From the NCBI GenBank assembly GCA_022829145.1, contig CM040741.1, forward strand, positions 38,610,534-38,674,533: a stretch of DNA of 64,000 nt, given 5' to 3'. This stretch comes from Albula goreensis (lineage: Eukaryota; Chordata; Actinopteri; Albuliformes; Albulidae). Below, one piece after another: positions 26,160-37,868 of this stretch (its first letter is position 1; each line of letters begins with the position of its first letter). Made by a program: the position numbers and the translations under genes. The notes under the pieces are model-generated. The model was not told the origin of the DNA and made no database searches. It saw nothing but the letters and a program-made list of their open reading frames with translations.

Positions 26160-26560
26160 AGTTTCCCAGGTCTCTCTTCAGTTTGAAAGGCACAGGAGGG
26201 GAGAGAGAGCGGTGGGTCCTTCACAGCCGAAAGGTTAAACATCGGAGAGGTGTCAGAGGAAACGGAGGCACGTGCCGCCTCCACGCTGGGCCACGGTCGC
26301 TGAGCACACGGTTACGCGACAACTCTGACAGGAGGTCCTCCGCGAGGTTAACAATATACGGGATCGTTTTTTAAAAAAAACAAAAAATAAGGGCTACGCG
26401 TTCATCCGGAGAGCTGAGCTCTTCGCGTGCCGGCCCCCTTCCCTCCCTTCCCCGGCCCCCCTCCTTCTCTCCGCGACCAGAGCTGCGAGCCACCTGGCCA
26501 TTCCCCAGGAGACCTCCCCTATATGACAGCACCTTCGGCTCAGTGGTCCCATCTCCACCC
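26160..26560. promoter_or_regulatory. CpG-rich block with C-tract, possible promoter or enhancer
   Basis: Sharp rise in GC and CpG. CpGs cluster at 26210-26360 and 26395-26480, separated by a T/A homopolymer patch at 26367-26388. A C-rich run at 26433-26461 has several groups of three or more C, so the opposite strand could form a G-quadruplex. GAGCTGAGCTC at 26411-26421 is palindromic. Frames on both strands (26096-26649) are Arg/Pro/Gly-rich and unrecognised. This is the strongest CpG-island-like patch in the window and could be an unannotated transcription start; no TATA box or splice donor settles the direction. Confidence 0.4.
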
Positions 26561-29550
26561 CAGGGTGAGCAATTCCTTTCCACTGACAATAGATGAAACA
26601 ATATCAGCATAATGGCACTGAGCCCCGGCTCGAAACATTGTTTCTGCACGCATCAGAAAGTATCCTTCAGTGAGCATATCAGTTCAGTAACCATTGAGAA
26701 AGCAGTCAGAGAAAGTTTCCCAATACGTTCATTTTTCTAATGCAACTTTGTTTCCAGTGTCCTTGGCTTCCTGTCAGCCATTTTGTTAAGAGGATATTCC
26801 CATATCTAACACATGTTTTTCTTCAATTACTTGAAATGAAACTGCACAATTAAAAAAGGAACACTCTGTTAACGCATCTACAGTGGCATATTTTACTTTT
26901 AATACAAGTTAACCAACATGATGCAAAGGGGAACTGTGTTACATTCATGCCAGATGACTATTCTCTGAACAATTTTGTTTGCTGGAAACCCTTTGCCTCC
27001 ACCATATCATGGGATATATAACAGATGGCAAATGACAACAAAACAAGATTTAATGTCAACAGATCAATAGCAGTTTATTCACAGTAACTCATTTGTGGGA
27101 CAGGGATTAAGAATGAAAGGAAAAGAGAAAATCATTTAATGACCTGAATATGTACAATCATGGTATTTCTTTCATACACATCATTGGAAAATGGTTACCT
27201 GTGTACACCAGGCATCAAACCATTGTTTGTTTGTGGAAGGAAATTGCTAAGAATAATATGTAAAATTTTTCTGTTAAAATGTCGCAAGACTGAAATAAAT
27301 CACTTCATATTTTTAAAAAGGCCAGATGTATTGAATCACCCTCTGCTTGCATTTATAGTCCTTAAATTATGTCTTTCATTGTATTGCCTGTACAATAGCA
27401 CATGCTCAATTGCCACAGCCATTGGCATATTGGGGGAAACTGGGAGTATTGTGGAATGTAAATAGGCAAACCTGTCAGTTTGCATTATCAAGAATGGCAG
27501 TCAAGCAATCTGTCTTCCTACAGCTTCAGTGATGAAGCTGAGGAGAATGAGAACTCTGACACATAAACTCAGAGCAAGACAAGAGTGAACATCTGTGTGG
27601 CTTTTTTGAGATGAGGAACATTTCAGGATCTAAGGGGATTTCAGACAGATGCAGAGCTGACTGTATTTCCTCTGGACAAATACAGTAATATCCCCATATA
27701 GCGTGTCAGCAAGTTAGTTTGCTTCTAGTCCACAGCTACTGCTACTGAACTAGCAAGCCTGGCTTTGTACACACTCCAGCTATGCCTGAAATATGCACTT
27801 AGGACACACACTAGTGTCAGTAAAATATGGCACTTTTATTTCCTGAATAACATACAAAAATAAACAACAAACAAAGACAACAGACAAAAATAAATAATCC
27901 TGATAATTTTTTTTTATTTGGTTGAAAGGGAGTTTCTTATTTCTCCCTCACATTTACGATCGAATCAGTATCTACAGATTTGTAAAGTAGGCTAATTATA
28001 TGCTATATTTCTAGGCCAAATGACACAACAGTCTCAATTTATCACCTTGTTTGACTTGTTTTATAAGTAAATGATAATATGGTTTTAAAGTTAGTTTGTA
28101 CAATTTTAGTTCTGATTTAGTTGAACAAACAAGTTACATTACATCTTTTTGATAATGTGGGGGTTGAAACACCTATATTTGTTATTATTAATGAGTACTA
28201 ATAATATCTCAAATACAAAGTGGCAAAAACTATTTGAATGAAAAAAAATAAATGTCATATAAAACAAACAGACACCTTCTGGGAATAATTATTTTTCTTC
28301 TTCAGAAGGTCTCAGAAACACACCTCCTTGTTCTTACATACATCGAAGTATAGAGAAAAACATGAAAAATAATTTTCATAATACATATCATGGCACAGTC
28401 TGCATTCCATAGGATTGCGTTTGTCGTATGTGATATGATTTTCAACATTTAAAATGAACAATTTTAACAAATCCTGTCTGCATTTGCAAAAAAATATTCT
28501 AGCCAGTTTAGGGTCATGGCATGCATGTTTATAACCTATTTACCATGAAATATTCATGTTGGTCACTTTAATGTGTGAAACTCCTTCTTGGAACGTCTGA
28601 TTGTTGCTTTAGCAATTGACCAAGCAGTTGACAGGGAGGCCCACAGTTAACTGATTGAGATACTATGTGCTGAAAACTGTTGCTAATATTGGTTATCATT
28701 CAGGTGTTTTTTACTAAATGCACAGGGAGCGTGTGTCTAATTGGTTTCCCTTGTATGCTTTGTGACCATAGGGTAAATAAAAGCATGTGTTGTTTGTAAT
28801 ATCCTGCTAGACCTGTGAACACACTGATAATGTGCCAGGCCAATTGTCACCTTGAGTTTGCTTTGTGGGTGGGGTCTATCACCCACTAAAGCACATTGTC
28901 CACAAACAACCATGTGAACACAGTCTAAATCTATCTATTAAAGTAAAAATAGACTGGAATGCAATTCATACCTGCACAGCAATAGAGCAGCATTTAGCTA
29001 GATGACTACAGTGCCAAAACGGGGTCAAATTGTGTCTCAAATGAGAGGTGCTATTTTGTGTGTGTATTCAAAGTTTTTCATATGCTACCATTTCCCTCTT
29101 TGTCAGTCATTATGTAAATTATGGAAGCTGCAAACAGCCATTCATCTAACTGAGGAATTTTGGGTAATTGGAAGGGATCTCCACCTAACTGTCTTAAGAC
29201 ATGATTGTTTCACCCTAGCCTTACATTCATACATAATGAATATAAACATAATTTAACAGCTGAACAAAGGTGCTCTCAAGCATTGCCTGGATACAGTAAT
29301 TCTGTCACTGTTTCTTCAGCACTCAGCAAGATTAATCATAAGTTGGTGTGGTGACAGATCTATTGAAATCAGAGATCAATAACTGGCAAGTCTTTGTGTG
29401 TGGTGACAGTTTTCCTCAAGATTTTGTAAATGCAATTCTTTAGTATATCAACCCCTTAATGTACAGGATGAAATGGCAAAGTAAGTAACAGGTTGTAGAT
29501 AGATGAGTAGTAGATAAAATGGAAAAAAACTAACTTTATTACAGTAAGAG
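26561..29550. other. Non-coding stretch, no gene or repeat recognised
   Basis: AT-rich, unique-looking. Frames of 101 aa (27160-27465) and 84 aa (29002-29256) match nothing I know. An inverted pair AGAAGGT/ACCTTCT-like lies around 28275-28310 and is short. Confidence 0.45.
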
Positions 29551-29708
29551 GTAGTGAGAGGTATTGATTGAACATTGTTTGACTGAAGAACAAATGGGAG
29601 GCACCAACAGAACCTTTGTTTTAACAATGTGCCTCCCAGTAGATCTTCTGCACAGCATTGCATTTCTTTAGTTCATTCAGCCATGTTTAGATACAACCCT
29701 TAAAGACA
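29551..29708. repeat. 158-bp hairpin-forming element, copy 1
   Basis: Aligns without gaps over all 158 bases to 33226-33383, with 17 differences by my base-by-base count (about 89% identity); similarity stops abruptly on both sides. At its centre TGGGAGGCAC (29595-29604) pairs perfectly with GTGCCTCCCA (29629-29638) around a 24-base loop. GAAGA (29585-29589) and TCTTC (29644-29648) extend the stem after an internal loop, and TTGATTGAAC/GTTCATTCAG (about 29564-29573 and 29671-29680) could close an outer stem. I do not recognise the family. It could be a MITE or SINE, a duplicated conserved element, or a small structured RNA locus. Confidence 0.85.
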
Positions 29709-30759
29709 ACTTCTTTGAGCCTTTTCTTTTATACCTGCTTCTTTTGTAAGCCTATCACATCAGTACAATATTTTCATTCAGTAATGAAGCATGAATATTG
29801 GTATGTTCACAAGCCATAATAATTCCTTGTCGCTCTTCAGACTAACAACTGTGCTATGTGGCTGTAGCACTGTTGATTACAGAGGCGATTGACCGGGAAT
29901 CCACCAGTCCAAGGTGAGACAGGGCATGGAATTTTGGCCTTTTCCATCCTTCTCTGGCTGAATTATGGGCAAGCCCTCTGGGTTGCCAACCACAGTGGCA
30001 GGCTTGGTACAAACTCAGTTCCAGACCTCTGGGAGCAACGCTACACTAAATGTACACCACCACAAAGCCCCATACTGTTATCATTTATCAGTGTGTTTTC
30101 ATACTGGTGTTTGCTGTTGCCAATTTATGTTTCCCTGTATTATTCAAGTGTAATTATATGGTGCATGCATAACTGAGTGTGTGATAAATTTTTCAGTTTG
30201 CACTGGCAACTGAGTATTGATTCGAACATGGAACTAATTTGCTTTATTAATGTTCTCAATATACAAATTCTAACTAGCACTTCCATTTGCAACTAATGAT
30301 ATAAAGTTACCAATAATGTTTCATTTAGAAAGCAACAAACCATTTTCACAATGCTATAAGTTATACTTCTACCTGTAGGTTAATGTTAAGAGAAAATGAT
30401 GAAACACACAAACAGTTTATGAAAGCAAATCTTTCATAATGATTCAGTCAATATAGTACACTATACAGAAGTTATCAATATAGTGCACAGCAGTCTGCAT
30501 ACTGTATTTGGTAGGTCCTCATCCTGCCTGTAAAATATTCCATTAAGTTTATTTCTTTCTATTTACAGTTGAATAATGTTAACTCTAATGAGACTGGATA
30601 GCGGAAGAGAAGGGAAAATCATGTTTCAGATGATTGAGTTTACTACATTACATACCGATATATTTAACTGATGACTAATTCACATACAGTAGGACGGTTT
30701 ACTGGCATGTATGGTCATGCCTCCTTGAGTGCAGTGCTAATAGGCATGGAAATTGAACA
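29709..30759. other. Non-coding stretch, nothing specific seen
   Basis: AT-rich. Overlapping frames at 29889-30176 are unrecognised. A TCAATATAGT word is repeated about 27 bases apart at roughly 30448 and 30475. Confidence 0.5.
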
Positions 30760-30985
30760 GTGTTACATTAGTATGGAGCGGTGGTTTGGGAATTTGTTAC
30801 TGGAAGGTCACGGGTTCAAATCCAGTACTGCTGTCTCTGAGCGAAGTACTAACGCTGAATCTCAAAAAGACAAGCTGAGATGGGGGATATTCAGTTACTG
30901 CGCAGCATGGTCTGAGCTGACAATGCTATCATCTGACCACTATGGTGAATGTGTCACTGCAGCAAAATGTAAATTACAAAATAAT
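30760..30985 (+). mobile_element. V-SINE-type tRNA-derived SINE
   Basis: The sequence follows the teleost V-SINE head: a degenerate A box (TATGGAGCGGTGGTTTGGG, about 30773-30791), GGAAGGTCACGGG, and a good B box GGTTCAAATCC at 30813-30823, then CAGTACTGCTGT and a GAGCGAAGTACTAA word (usual form close to GAGCAAGGTACTTAACC). The boxes are an internal RNA polymerase III promoter. The 3' end is uncertain; AAATGTAAATTAC near 30965 may be the approach to the tail, and the usual GGATAAAAGCGTCTG end is missing. A 127-aa frame running through it (30671-31054) is spurious. Confidence 0.75.
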
Positions 30986-32933
30986 TGTGGAGGTTTTGCC
31001 CTGAATGCTTATAAAAAAAGATATAAATCTTTAGCTGTTAGAATGCCCTTTTAAAGGTAGAGAATGGTTGAAAACTGCAGTGCATGTAGCACATTTTTTC
31101 CACCAGCACAAATTTATTATCCCTGTCCCATTTGAATTTTTTTAATCTCTTCTATGTGTGAGGCCTGCTTGGTTCAGAGCAATGAGTGAGCAGGCTTATT
31201 TGGAATAGCATCCATGTTGAGCTCTCTAAGGTCAGAATTGTACCTGGTTGCTGCAAGCTTACTGCTTGCATGGTGTTCATCAGCTATTTGTTTAAAAAAT
31301 CTGGTGTTACCGATATGATATTCTGTGATATTCACCTCAGTAAAGAAACAAATAACTGTGCAATGTACACTGTGCAATGGGTCAAAAAGTCATATCTCTG
31401 GGGAGCTGGCGTATTCTCCAAGTTACAGCAGGATTGAAACAAATGCAGATCGCTTATACAGAGAAAACGCAGTGTCTGTATGGTTGAGACATAAGCACTT
31501 AGTCGATTGGATAACAAGTGGTTATTCCTTTTTTGATTTTTTTGCTCTCACCCAGGGGATCTTGGGGGATTCGGCTTCTCTCAGAGGAGCAGCTTATCAA
31601 ACCTAGATAGTCCCGCACTGTATTCTCTGATCACCAAACCTAATGGTAATGACCTTTCCATGGTTCTCATGGTTCAAACAACAAGACAACCTCTGGGTAC
31701 AGCCATTCATGAGCCATCGATAAAAGCTAAAAGCCACCCAACTGCATTAAGATGATGTACTAGACAAATAACGATAATGCAGGGTTTTAATAGGTCCCAG
31801 CAGTCTTTTTTTAGTGTTTTATCTATGTAAAAGCAGATATAATTGCATAACAAAAACACGGCTCCTGTCAATTATCCTGTAATTTACATTTCAGTTGTTT
31901 TGCATTGACCCAATTATCTGAAGACTTGGCTGTGTTGTACTTGTACACAAGGCAAGCATTTTACAGCAGGGTCTGATTTTCAAAGACTAAGCCCCAGCAA
32001 TTTGGTCTCAGAATTTTCTACATACATTTGAGCTCCTGTATTAAACGGTGCCAAGGATATTTCTTTAAAACGGATCGCCATTTTAACAACAATTATAATT
32101 TCATCAGTACATCTATTTGAAGTATGACAAGCCCATAAGATCTGCGTGAGGAACCCTTGGAGAAAGCATCGCTTTGGAAAAACCAACCACACAACAAATG
32201 CACGGTCATTATCAAGAGATAAGAAATAGTCCGAACATCTGGACAAGCTCTTGATTTTGATTTCTCTCATGCAAATATCCAATTAAACTATTTTACATCT
32301 AGAATTATTGACAGATGCAGTGGAGAACAATTCTTTGGCTCAGCAAAATGTTGCATGCCTTGTGCATCCTTCAAAACAGAATGCTATTAGCAGTGTACTG
32401 CAATAATGAAGGGTCTGCAAATTACAGCACTCCCAAGTAAAATTGCACCCACTGTAAAACTGTAACTATGCCACAGTGCCATCATATCCCACCCCGCCCC
32501 CCCTCCCCTTTACTAGCTGGGCAATCAACCCCAAAACAATGCTACCATCTGTCCAGCTTTTTTTGTTTGGGAGACAGATATAATCAAATCTTCATATTTT
32601 GTATCTACGCATATTAATGACACACAATTTTTCCATCGAAAATGTTACCTTTTGTAAATGTTTATTGTTAAAAATTTGAAAATGATCAAAGTAATATCCA
32701 TCACACTGTATATATTTTTATGTTTCATACATCAGCACTGGTCTCATGTTCATTCAATTGTTTTTTTAACTCTTTGACAGTTTCGGTCTTAGGCCAGCCG
32801 GTCAAAGTGTGCCTGGCTGTGAAGGTGAGAGTATTCATCAGCTGTTTCCATACATGTTCTTTTTTACTACACAAGCTGGTTTGCTGGTTCTGCACAGTTT
32901 TCTCTGCCGCTCAAATTCCACCTGGAACTGTCT
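30986..32933. other. Non-coding stretch, nothing specific seen
   Basis: AT-rich. Overlapping frames at 31174-31606 on both strands and 31980-32282 minus (100 aa) are unrecognised. A C-run lies near 32490-32508. Confidence 0.5.
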
Positions 32934-32971
32934 GAGAAAGGGAGGGTGAGAGAAAGAGAGAGAGGGGGAGA
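32934..32971 (+). repeat. Purine (GA) tract
   Basis: GAGAAAGGGAGGG followed by GAGAGAAAGAGAGAGAG and GGGGGAGA, interrupted by one T. Such tracts can adopt triplex structure and bind GAGA-type factors. Confidence 0.75.
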
Positions 32972-33225
32972 CAGAAATGATTGGTATAAATCACTCCATT
33001 CCCCATGTAATCACAGGAATGAGATCAGAGTATTATACAATGTGGACAGTGCCAGGAAAACAATTCCTATCTCCTCCCACCATATCTCAACTCAGCCTTC
33101 CCTAAAGAGCTCTTTCGCCATCCTGGAGTCAAAGCAGCAAAGTCAGCGCAATACTCCACAACGCGCTCCATCTTTGTCATTACATGCTGTCCAGTGAATG
33201 GAGGACACAACCTCCATGTGTGCCT
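32972..33225. other. Non-coding spacer, nothing specific seen
   Basis: Short unique-looking stretch containing an unrecognised 83-aa frame (32946-33197). Confidence 0.45.
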
Positions 33226-33383
33226 GTAGCGAGATGTATTGATTCAACATTGTTTGACCGAAGAACAAATGGGAAGCATCAACAGAAGCTTTGTTTTAAC
33301 AATGTGCTTCCCTGTAGATCCTCTACACAGCATTGCATCTGTATAGCTCATTCAGCCATGTTTAGATGTAACCCTTAAAGACA
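33226..33383. repeat. 158-bp hairpin-forming element, copy 2
   Basis: Gap-free counterpart of 29551-29708 in the same orientation, 3675 bases away. The central stem is TGGGAAGCAT (33270-33279) and GTGCTTCCCT (33304-33313). Relative to copy 1, G to A at 33275 faces C to T at 33308, so a G:C pair became A:T. C to T at 33279 leaves a G-T (G-U in RNA) wobble, and only the outermost pair is lost (T-T). The outer GAAGA faces TCCTC, one mismatch. The V-SINE at about 30760 lies between the copies and is not part of either. Confidence 0.85.
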
Positions 33384-34360
33384 TTTAGCAAGTCTTAACA
33401 ATTGCATGAAATACAACCAGAATTGTGCAGGAGAGCTGATATACATTACCAGGCTGTCATCATGAGGTTTGACAAATCTCAAAGGTGAATTACAGAGTAT
33501 GGTGTTCCCACGAGCTGTGTCTAAACTGGGCTGCAGTTTAACTTTTGCAAAATTAATACAGAACTAAAAAGGAGGTTTACATGTTCCATGTTAATATCAA
33601 TACTTATTATCAATATTTTTCGGTTAAAGTACCCATTTATCTTGTGTTGCACAGTGGCAACAAGGTGATGGTTAAAGGCTACATTGTTCACATTGTTCAG
33701 TCACATTACACAGGCTCATGTAGTTCACGCCACGCTTCGCCCTAAACCCCTCGATATGAATATTGATCACATTGTCCAAAAATATTGAAATCTTTACTCT
33801 CTGTAATGTAAAAACTATGTGTCAGACCATTTTAGCCCAGTTACCAGTGACAGGAATACTGCCATTTGTGCTTCCATTTAACACCATTTCATAGGAGTAA
33901 GCCCATGGAACTACATGGAATGAATGTATTCTGTATTTTTTTTAAAAAAACATCACACCTCTTTGTAGTAGGATATAGAAATGTTATGGTTGCAGATATA
34001 AAATCAGCCTAACTGTAACAAATTATTGGTGGCATAAGATGAACCGCTTGCTCAACTTGGCCCCGGCCATTTGGCTCTCTGAACTTCACAGCCACAGTCA
34101 CACTGCCCCACCCAGCAATTCAGAGCTAGCACCAAGAAGATTATTCCACATGTTATTATAGCTTCACAACACAGTCATATGAAATATATTTTCAGTTTTA
34201 GCTACAGTAATGCAGGCACAAGAATATTGAAACCTTACCAGAAAATTTCACCGTCATTTGAGAGGATGTTTTTTTAGAGTAAAACTGTGTTGCCGCTGAT
34301 TCCATTTGCTGACTTCCATCACAGCATGATGGCCCCCCAGCGGCGTAATGCACCTCTCAC
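33384..34360. other. Non-coding stretch, nothing specific seen
   Basis: AT-rich to mixed sequence with no frame above 60 aa. Composition becomes mixed from about 34040. Confidence 0.5.
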
Positions 34361-34368
34361 TGACGTCA
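34361..34368. promoter_or_regulatory. Consensus CRE (TGACGTCA)
   Basis: Exact palindromic CREB/ATF site, preceded by CCAGCGGCGTAATGCACC (CpG-containing) and followed by a CAGCTG E-box (34372-34377). Occupancy is unknown. Confidence 0.45.
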
Positions 34369-34551
34369 GAACAGCTGAGTGGAGGCTGAAGGCTCATGCC
34401 TCAGACTGTACCTGAATCCTATTTTAGATCTGTTGGCTATGGATGTAGGAGGTGGGTCACTGATTGCATCTTAAATTTGGACTAGCATAGCCAATGTGCA
34501 CTGTTGCTTAATGATGCGGCTTATGTACTTGTTGGTCTTGACATGTGGAAA

Positions 34552-34607
34552 GCATTATAAGTCACTCGGAATAAGAGTGTCTGCTAAATGACCATCATGC
34601 AATGTAA
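34552..34607 (+). mobile_element. 3' tail of a teleost SINE/LINE
   Basis: ATAAGTCACTCGGAATAAGA and then GTGTCTGCTAAATGACCATC matches the common fish form (AAGTCGCTCTGGATAAGAG, then CGTCTGCTAAATGA) with several substitutions, ending in an AATGTAA-type tail. The Pol III head is not visible upstream, so the copy is truncated or old. It is independent of the tail at 7651-7703 and more diverged. Confidence 0.7.
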
Positions 34608-36281
34608 CGAGTGACATTAAGGACTCTTCCTAAATGTACGGTCTTGTGACATTTCATGTCGGTGGTTGATTTGATACAGAGGGTGGATCACCCTACTCCA
34701 CTCTCCTTTACACATAATGCCGTTGATTGTAGATGTGCATTTTCTTATCTCATACAACTTTTAATTGCCAATTTTTTTCCCTCATTCACTTCAACATCTT
34801 GCTTCTCATTCTGTGGAGCACCATCTGAGCTGTGCTGCTTCATTTTGGATACACAGACTGCACAACTGGCACAGGCAGGCTGTTAGAGTTACCTACTGGC
34901 TACAATTATTGGTCTGAATTAGGCTCTTATCAGCATTCAGTGTGTGCCTCCACAAACCAGCATGGCAGCAAGTTGCTGACAGTGCACATAAACAGACAGG
35001 CCCCATACTCACAACCCATTCCTAAGTCTGGAAACTATTGCATTATAACTGCATTACCTGGTTATGGCATGCCATACACAAACAGGTGATTTAAACATTG
35101 TGCTGCCGGTAGCATTGTAAAATCATAAAGTAAACATGAGGACATGCATTCTGTTTTGATATTGGGTTTGGAGATGTTATAGCAAGGAGACTGGTAAGGA
35201 TTTATATATCAGTCTGGAATTAAGATTTAGAGGAAATAATGATTGAGACAAAAATATGCATGAATGTAAATCAATATTATTTCATATGAAAAACATGACT
35301 ATTTGCACTGCATAGAATGTATAGAGAAAGCAGCACAGTTATACAAATGCACTCAATTATACTGATAATGGAGGATGGCAATGTTAACTTTGGAGATCAT
35401 AGCCTAGCACCTGGAATTTTGTATCAGCACAGCAGAACTGATGCTAGAAATAAAACTAATGCTGGTACAACTTTCAGTATGAGTGGTAATGCAAGTCTGG
35501 CAATGAAAAACTAACAATGGCTGAGCTGTCCCTGCAGAGGCCCTTCAGTGCCTGTCCTTGACATGCTATCGCAGTCTCTCCTTAACAATGCAGCTCCCTG
35601 TGGCTAACTCCCTGACCACATGCAGAGCTACGGAAACATAAAAATAATTTACAGGCTGGAATGAATCATGAATACAAACATAAATATTTCAAACGTTACC
35701 AGCTCTGTAGTAAAGATCTCAGTAAACTCAGAATGATAGCATTTCACCTGTCATAATGCCAGTGCCTGCTTTTGATGACTGCTGTCTGCCTGCGCGCCCC
35801 AATGCAGTATTCTCAGGACTGGACCTGACACAGTCGTATGTAGCGACTAGAAAATTAGCAGAGACAGAGAATGTAGTGAGTGTTGTGAATAATTAGGACA
35901 GAAAGCTGGTGTTGATGAAACTGTGAGCAATACAAAGATCAAGTAAAATCATTATGTTAACGACACATTAATGGTGGAAAGGGACTGTTGTTTTCACTGT
36001 TACAGTTTAGAAATGTATAAACCTATCCTGAGCATCATATAAAAGCTATTTTTGTTTACATTCTGTACTATTTCAGAAACCGAACTGACATGGACTCCTT
36101 TATTTAAGAAGAATAAGTCCTTTAAAATTAATATCTGCATAACAAATTTAAACGAGAAGTTCATGTAACAGACTGGAACAGTTATATTAAATTAATTATA
36201 TTCCGTGAACCAGATATTCATCACTTATTCAAGTGTTCTTGTTTGTTTCATTTATATTTTTTATGTTGTCCTTAAAGAGGG
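34608..36281. other. Non-coding stretch, nothing specific seen
   Basis: AT-rich. Frames of 76 aa (34656-34886) and 85 aa (34832-35089) are unrecognised. Confidence 0.5.
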
Positions 36282-36297
36282 ATATATATATATATAT
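36282..36297. repeat. Short (AT)n microsatellite
   Basis: Eight AT units followed by GTATGCAT. Confidence 0.8.
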
Positions 36298-37845
36298 GTA
36301 TGCATTTTAAAAATGAATGAATACTTAATGGTCCACGATGCTCAATGAGTTAAGTAACAGCATATCCAAAACACTTTTACAGTGTTCTGGATATGGGGGG
36401 TTGGGGGTACTTAAAGATAAAATGACATCATTTAACAAACATGGTGGATGGTGCAAGTGCCTTTATGATGTGTCCAAACCAATTTTAAAGTTTCATGTTG
36501 ATATTTTAGGAGTAGAATCATTGTGGTGCAGTTATAAAGATGTTGTGTTGCAGGTTTTAATTACCTGTAAGTGTGTCATGGGTGTAAAGACCTATTGAGC
36601 CATCACATATTCATCCCCAGTGTACCATACCCTGTTCACTTTATAAGCCACCTGTATTTGCACTATCGCTGATGCAAATCTAGTATGATTTTCGGCTCTG
36701 GAAAATGTGCTGAGGCGATATTACTAAAGCATATGTGACAAAATAACAATAACAAAGCTGCATGTAATGTTTTTCCATCCTTTATTTCCTGAGTCAAATA
36801 TCATATGGTACTGACAGCAGGATCAAGTCTTAGGGGAGACATTTGATTAGTATCTAATTCTGGGTGGAAAATTGGGCCTGGAGACATTGCCAGTGTCACC
36901 CTGACCTTAATGCAAGAAAGGTAAATGTCATACTCTTGCATCTATGCCTACATTACACCTTTATTCATTTTAAAATGTATACTGTTATTTGAATCAGGGA
37001 CCTGTACCTCTTCCAGTTTTTCATTCTTGAGTGATATCTCTTCTGCTGTCTCAGTGATATTTTTCAATCTTTTTGCTCTATGTAATTTTTTTTTGTACTT
37101 TTTGATTTGCCTGCCCTAAAAGTGTTGTTTTTTCTCTTTCTCTGAGCTGTATTGACCAGCACAAGATGAAAGAAAGAAATTCTGCCTTGATATTGACTGC
37201 AACAAGCCAATCATATTTTCTGTCAATACAGTCTGAAATGTGGCATAATTCAAATGTACAGTCATGTTATGAAGTTGTTGCCTGTTTACTCATGAAGATG
37301 CATCTTTAGAAAATAGTTGTCTCTCATTTCCATTCTCTGTCTCCACCAAAAATTTGAAGCTTTTTGGTCAGAAACTTTTTTTTTTTCGTTACAACACTTG
37401 AAGTTCCCCTGGAGAAATCCCTTTGCCTGTGGCTGTCGTGCTTTTCTTTCTTGAAAATATGAAACAAACAAACCAAAAATCAGGAAGGAAAAAAAAAAAA
37501 CTTTACATCCACTTCAAACATCCTGTGTTCTCTCCCCATTCTTCCACACTTCTGTGTCACAGATCTTCATTTGACTGCAAAACATTTCAACAGATTCTGA
37601 CTCCGAGACTAGTTCCTGACACTCCTAACTGTGGTGCAAACCCTGCAAAGAATAGCAAAGCCTCCATTTTGTTTAAATATAACTCATGATTCAGCCGGCT
37701 CCCAATTATTTCAGCGGATCACCAGTGGTGAACTGACAGTGATTTTAAAGTACGGTTAAAAAAGGTGTCACTCTCTGATGAATGGCCTCCATTATTCACT
37801 GATTATTACCTTACATCAAAATGTTGCTGGCAGAGCCAAACGCTT
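36298..37845. other. Non-coding stretch, nothing specific seen
   Basis: AT-rich with T- and A-homopolymers near 37378 and 37488. A POU octamer ATGCAAAT lies at 36673-36680. The 86-88 aa frames at 36338-36598 and 37423-37689 are unrecognised. Confidence 0.45.
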
Positions 37846-37868
37846 AATTACAGTAATCAGCTGTAATT
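37846..37868. promoter_or_regulatory. Homeodomain-type inverted repeat
   Basis: AATTACAG (37846-37853) and CTGTAATT (37861-37868) are perfect inverted copies flanking TAATCAG. The segment carries three TAAT/ATTA cores plus a CAGCTG E-box. Flanking sequence (about 37690-37960) is mixed and non-repetitive, as in many developmental enhancers. Function is inferred. Confidence 0.4.

Noticed and set aside
30773-30823. Possible tRNA gene, because A- and B-box-like sequences are present
   Set aside because: The A box is degenerate, no cloverleaf acceptor stem pairs, and the sequence continues as a V-SINE head.
30671-31054. 127-aa frame
   Set aside because: It reads through the tRNA-derived SINE, including its Pol III boxes.
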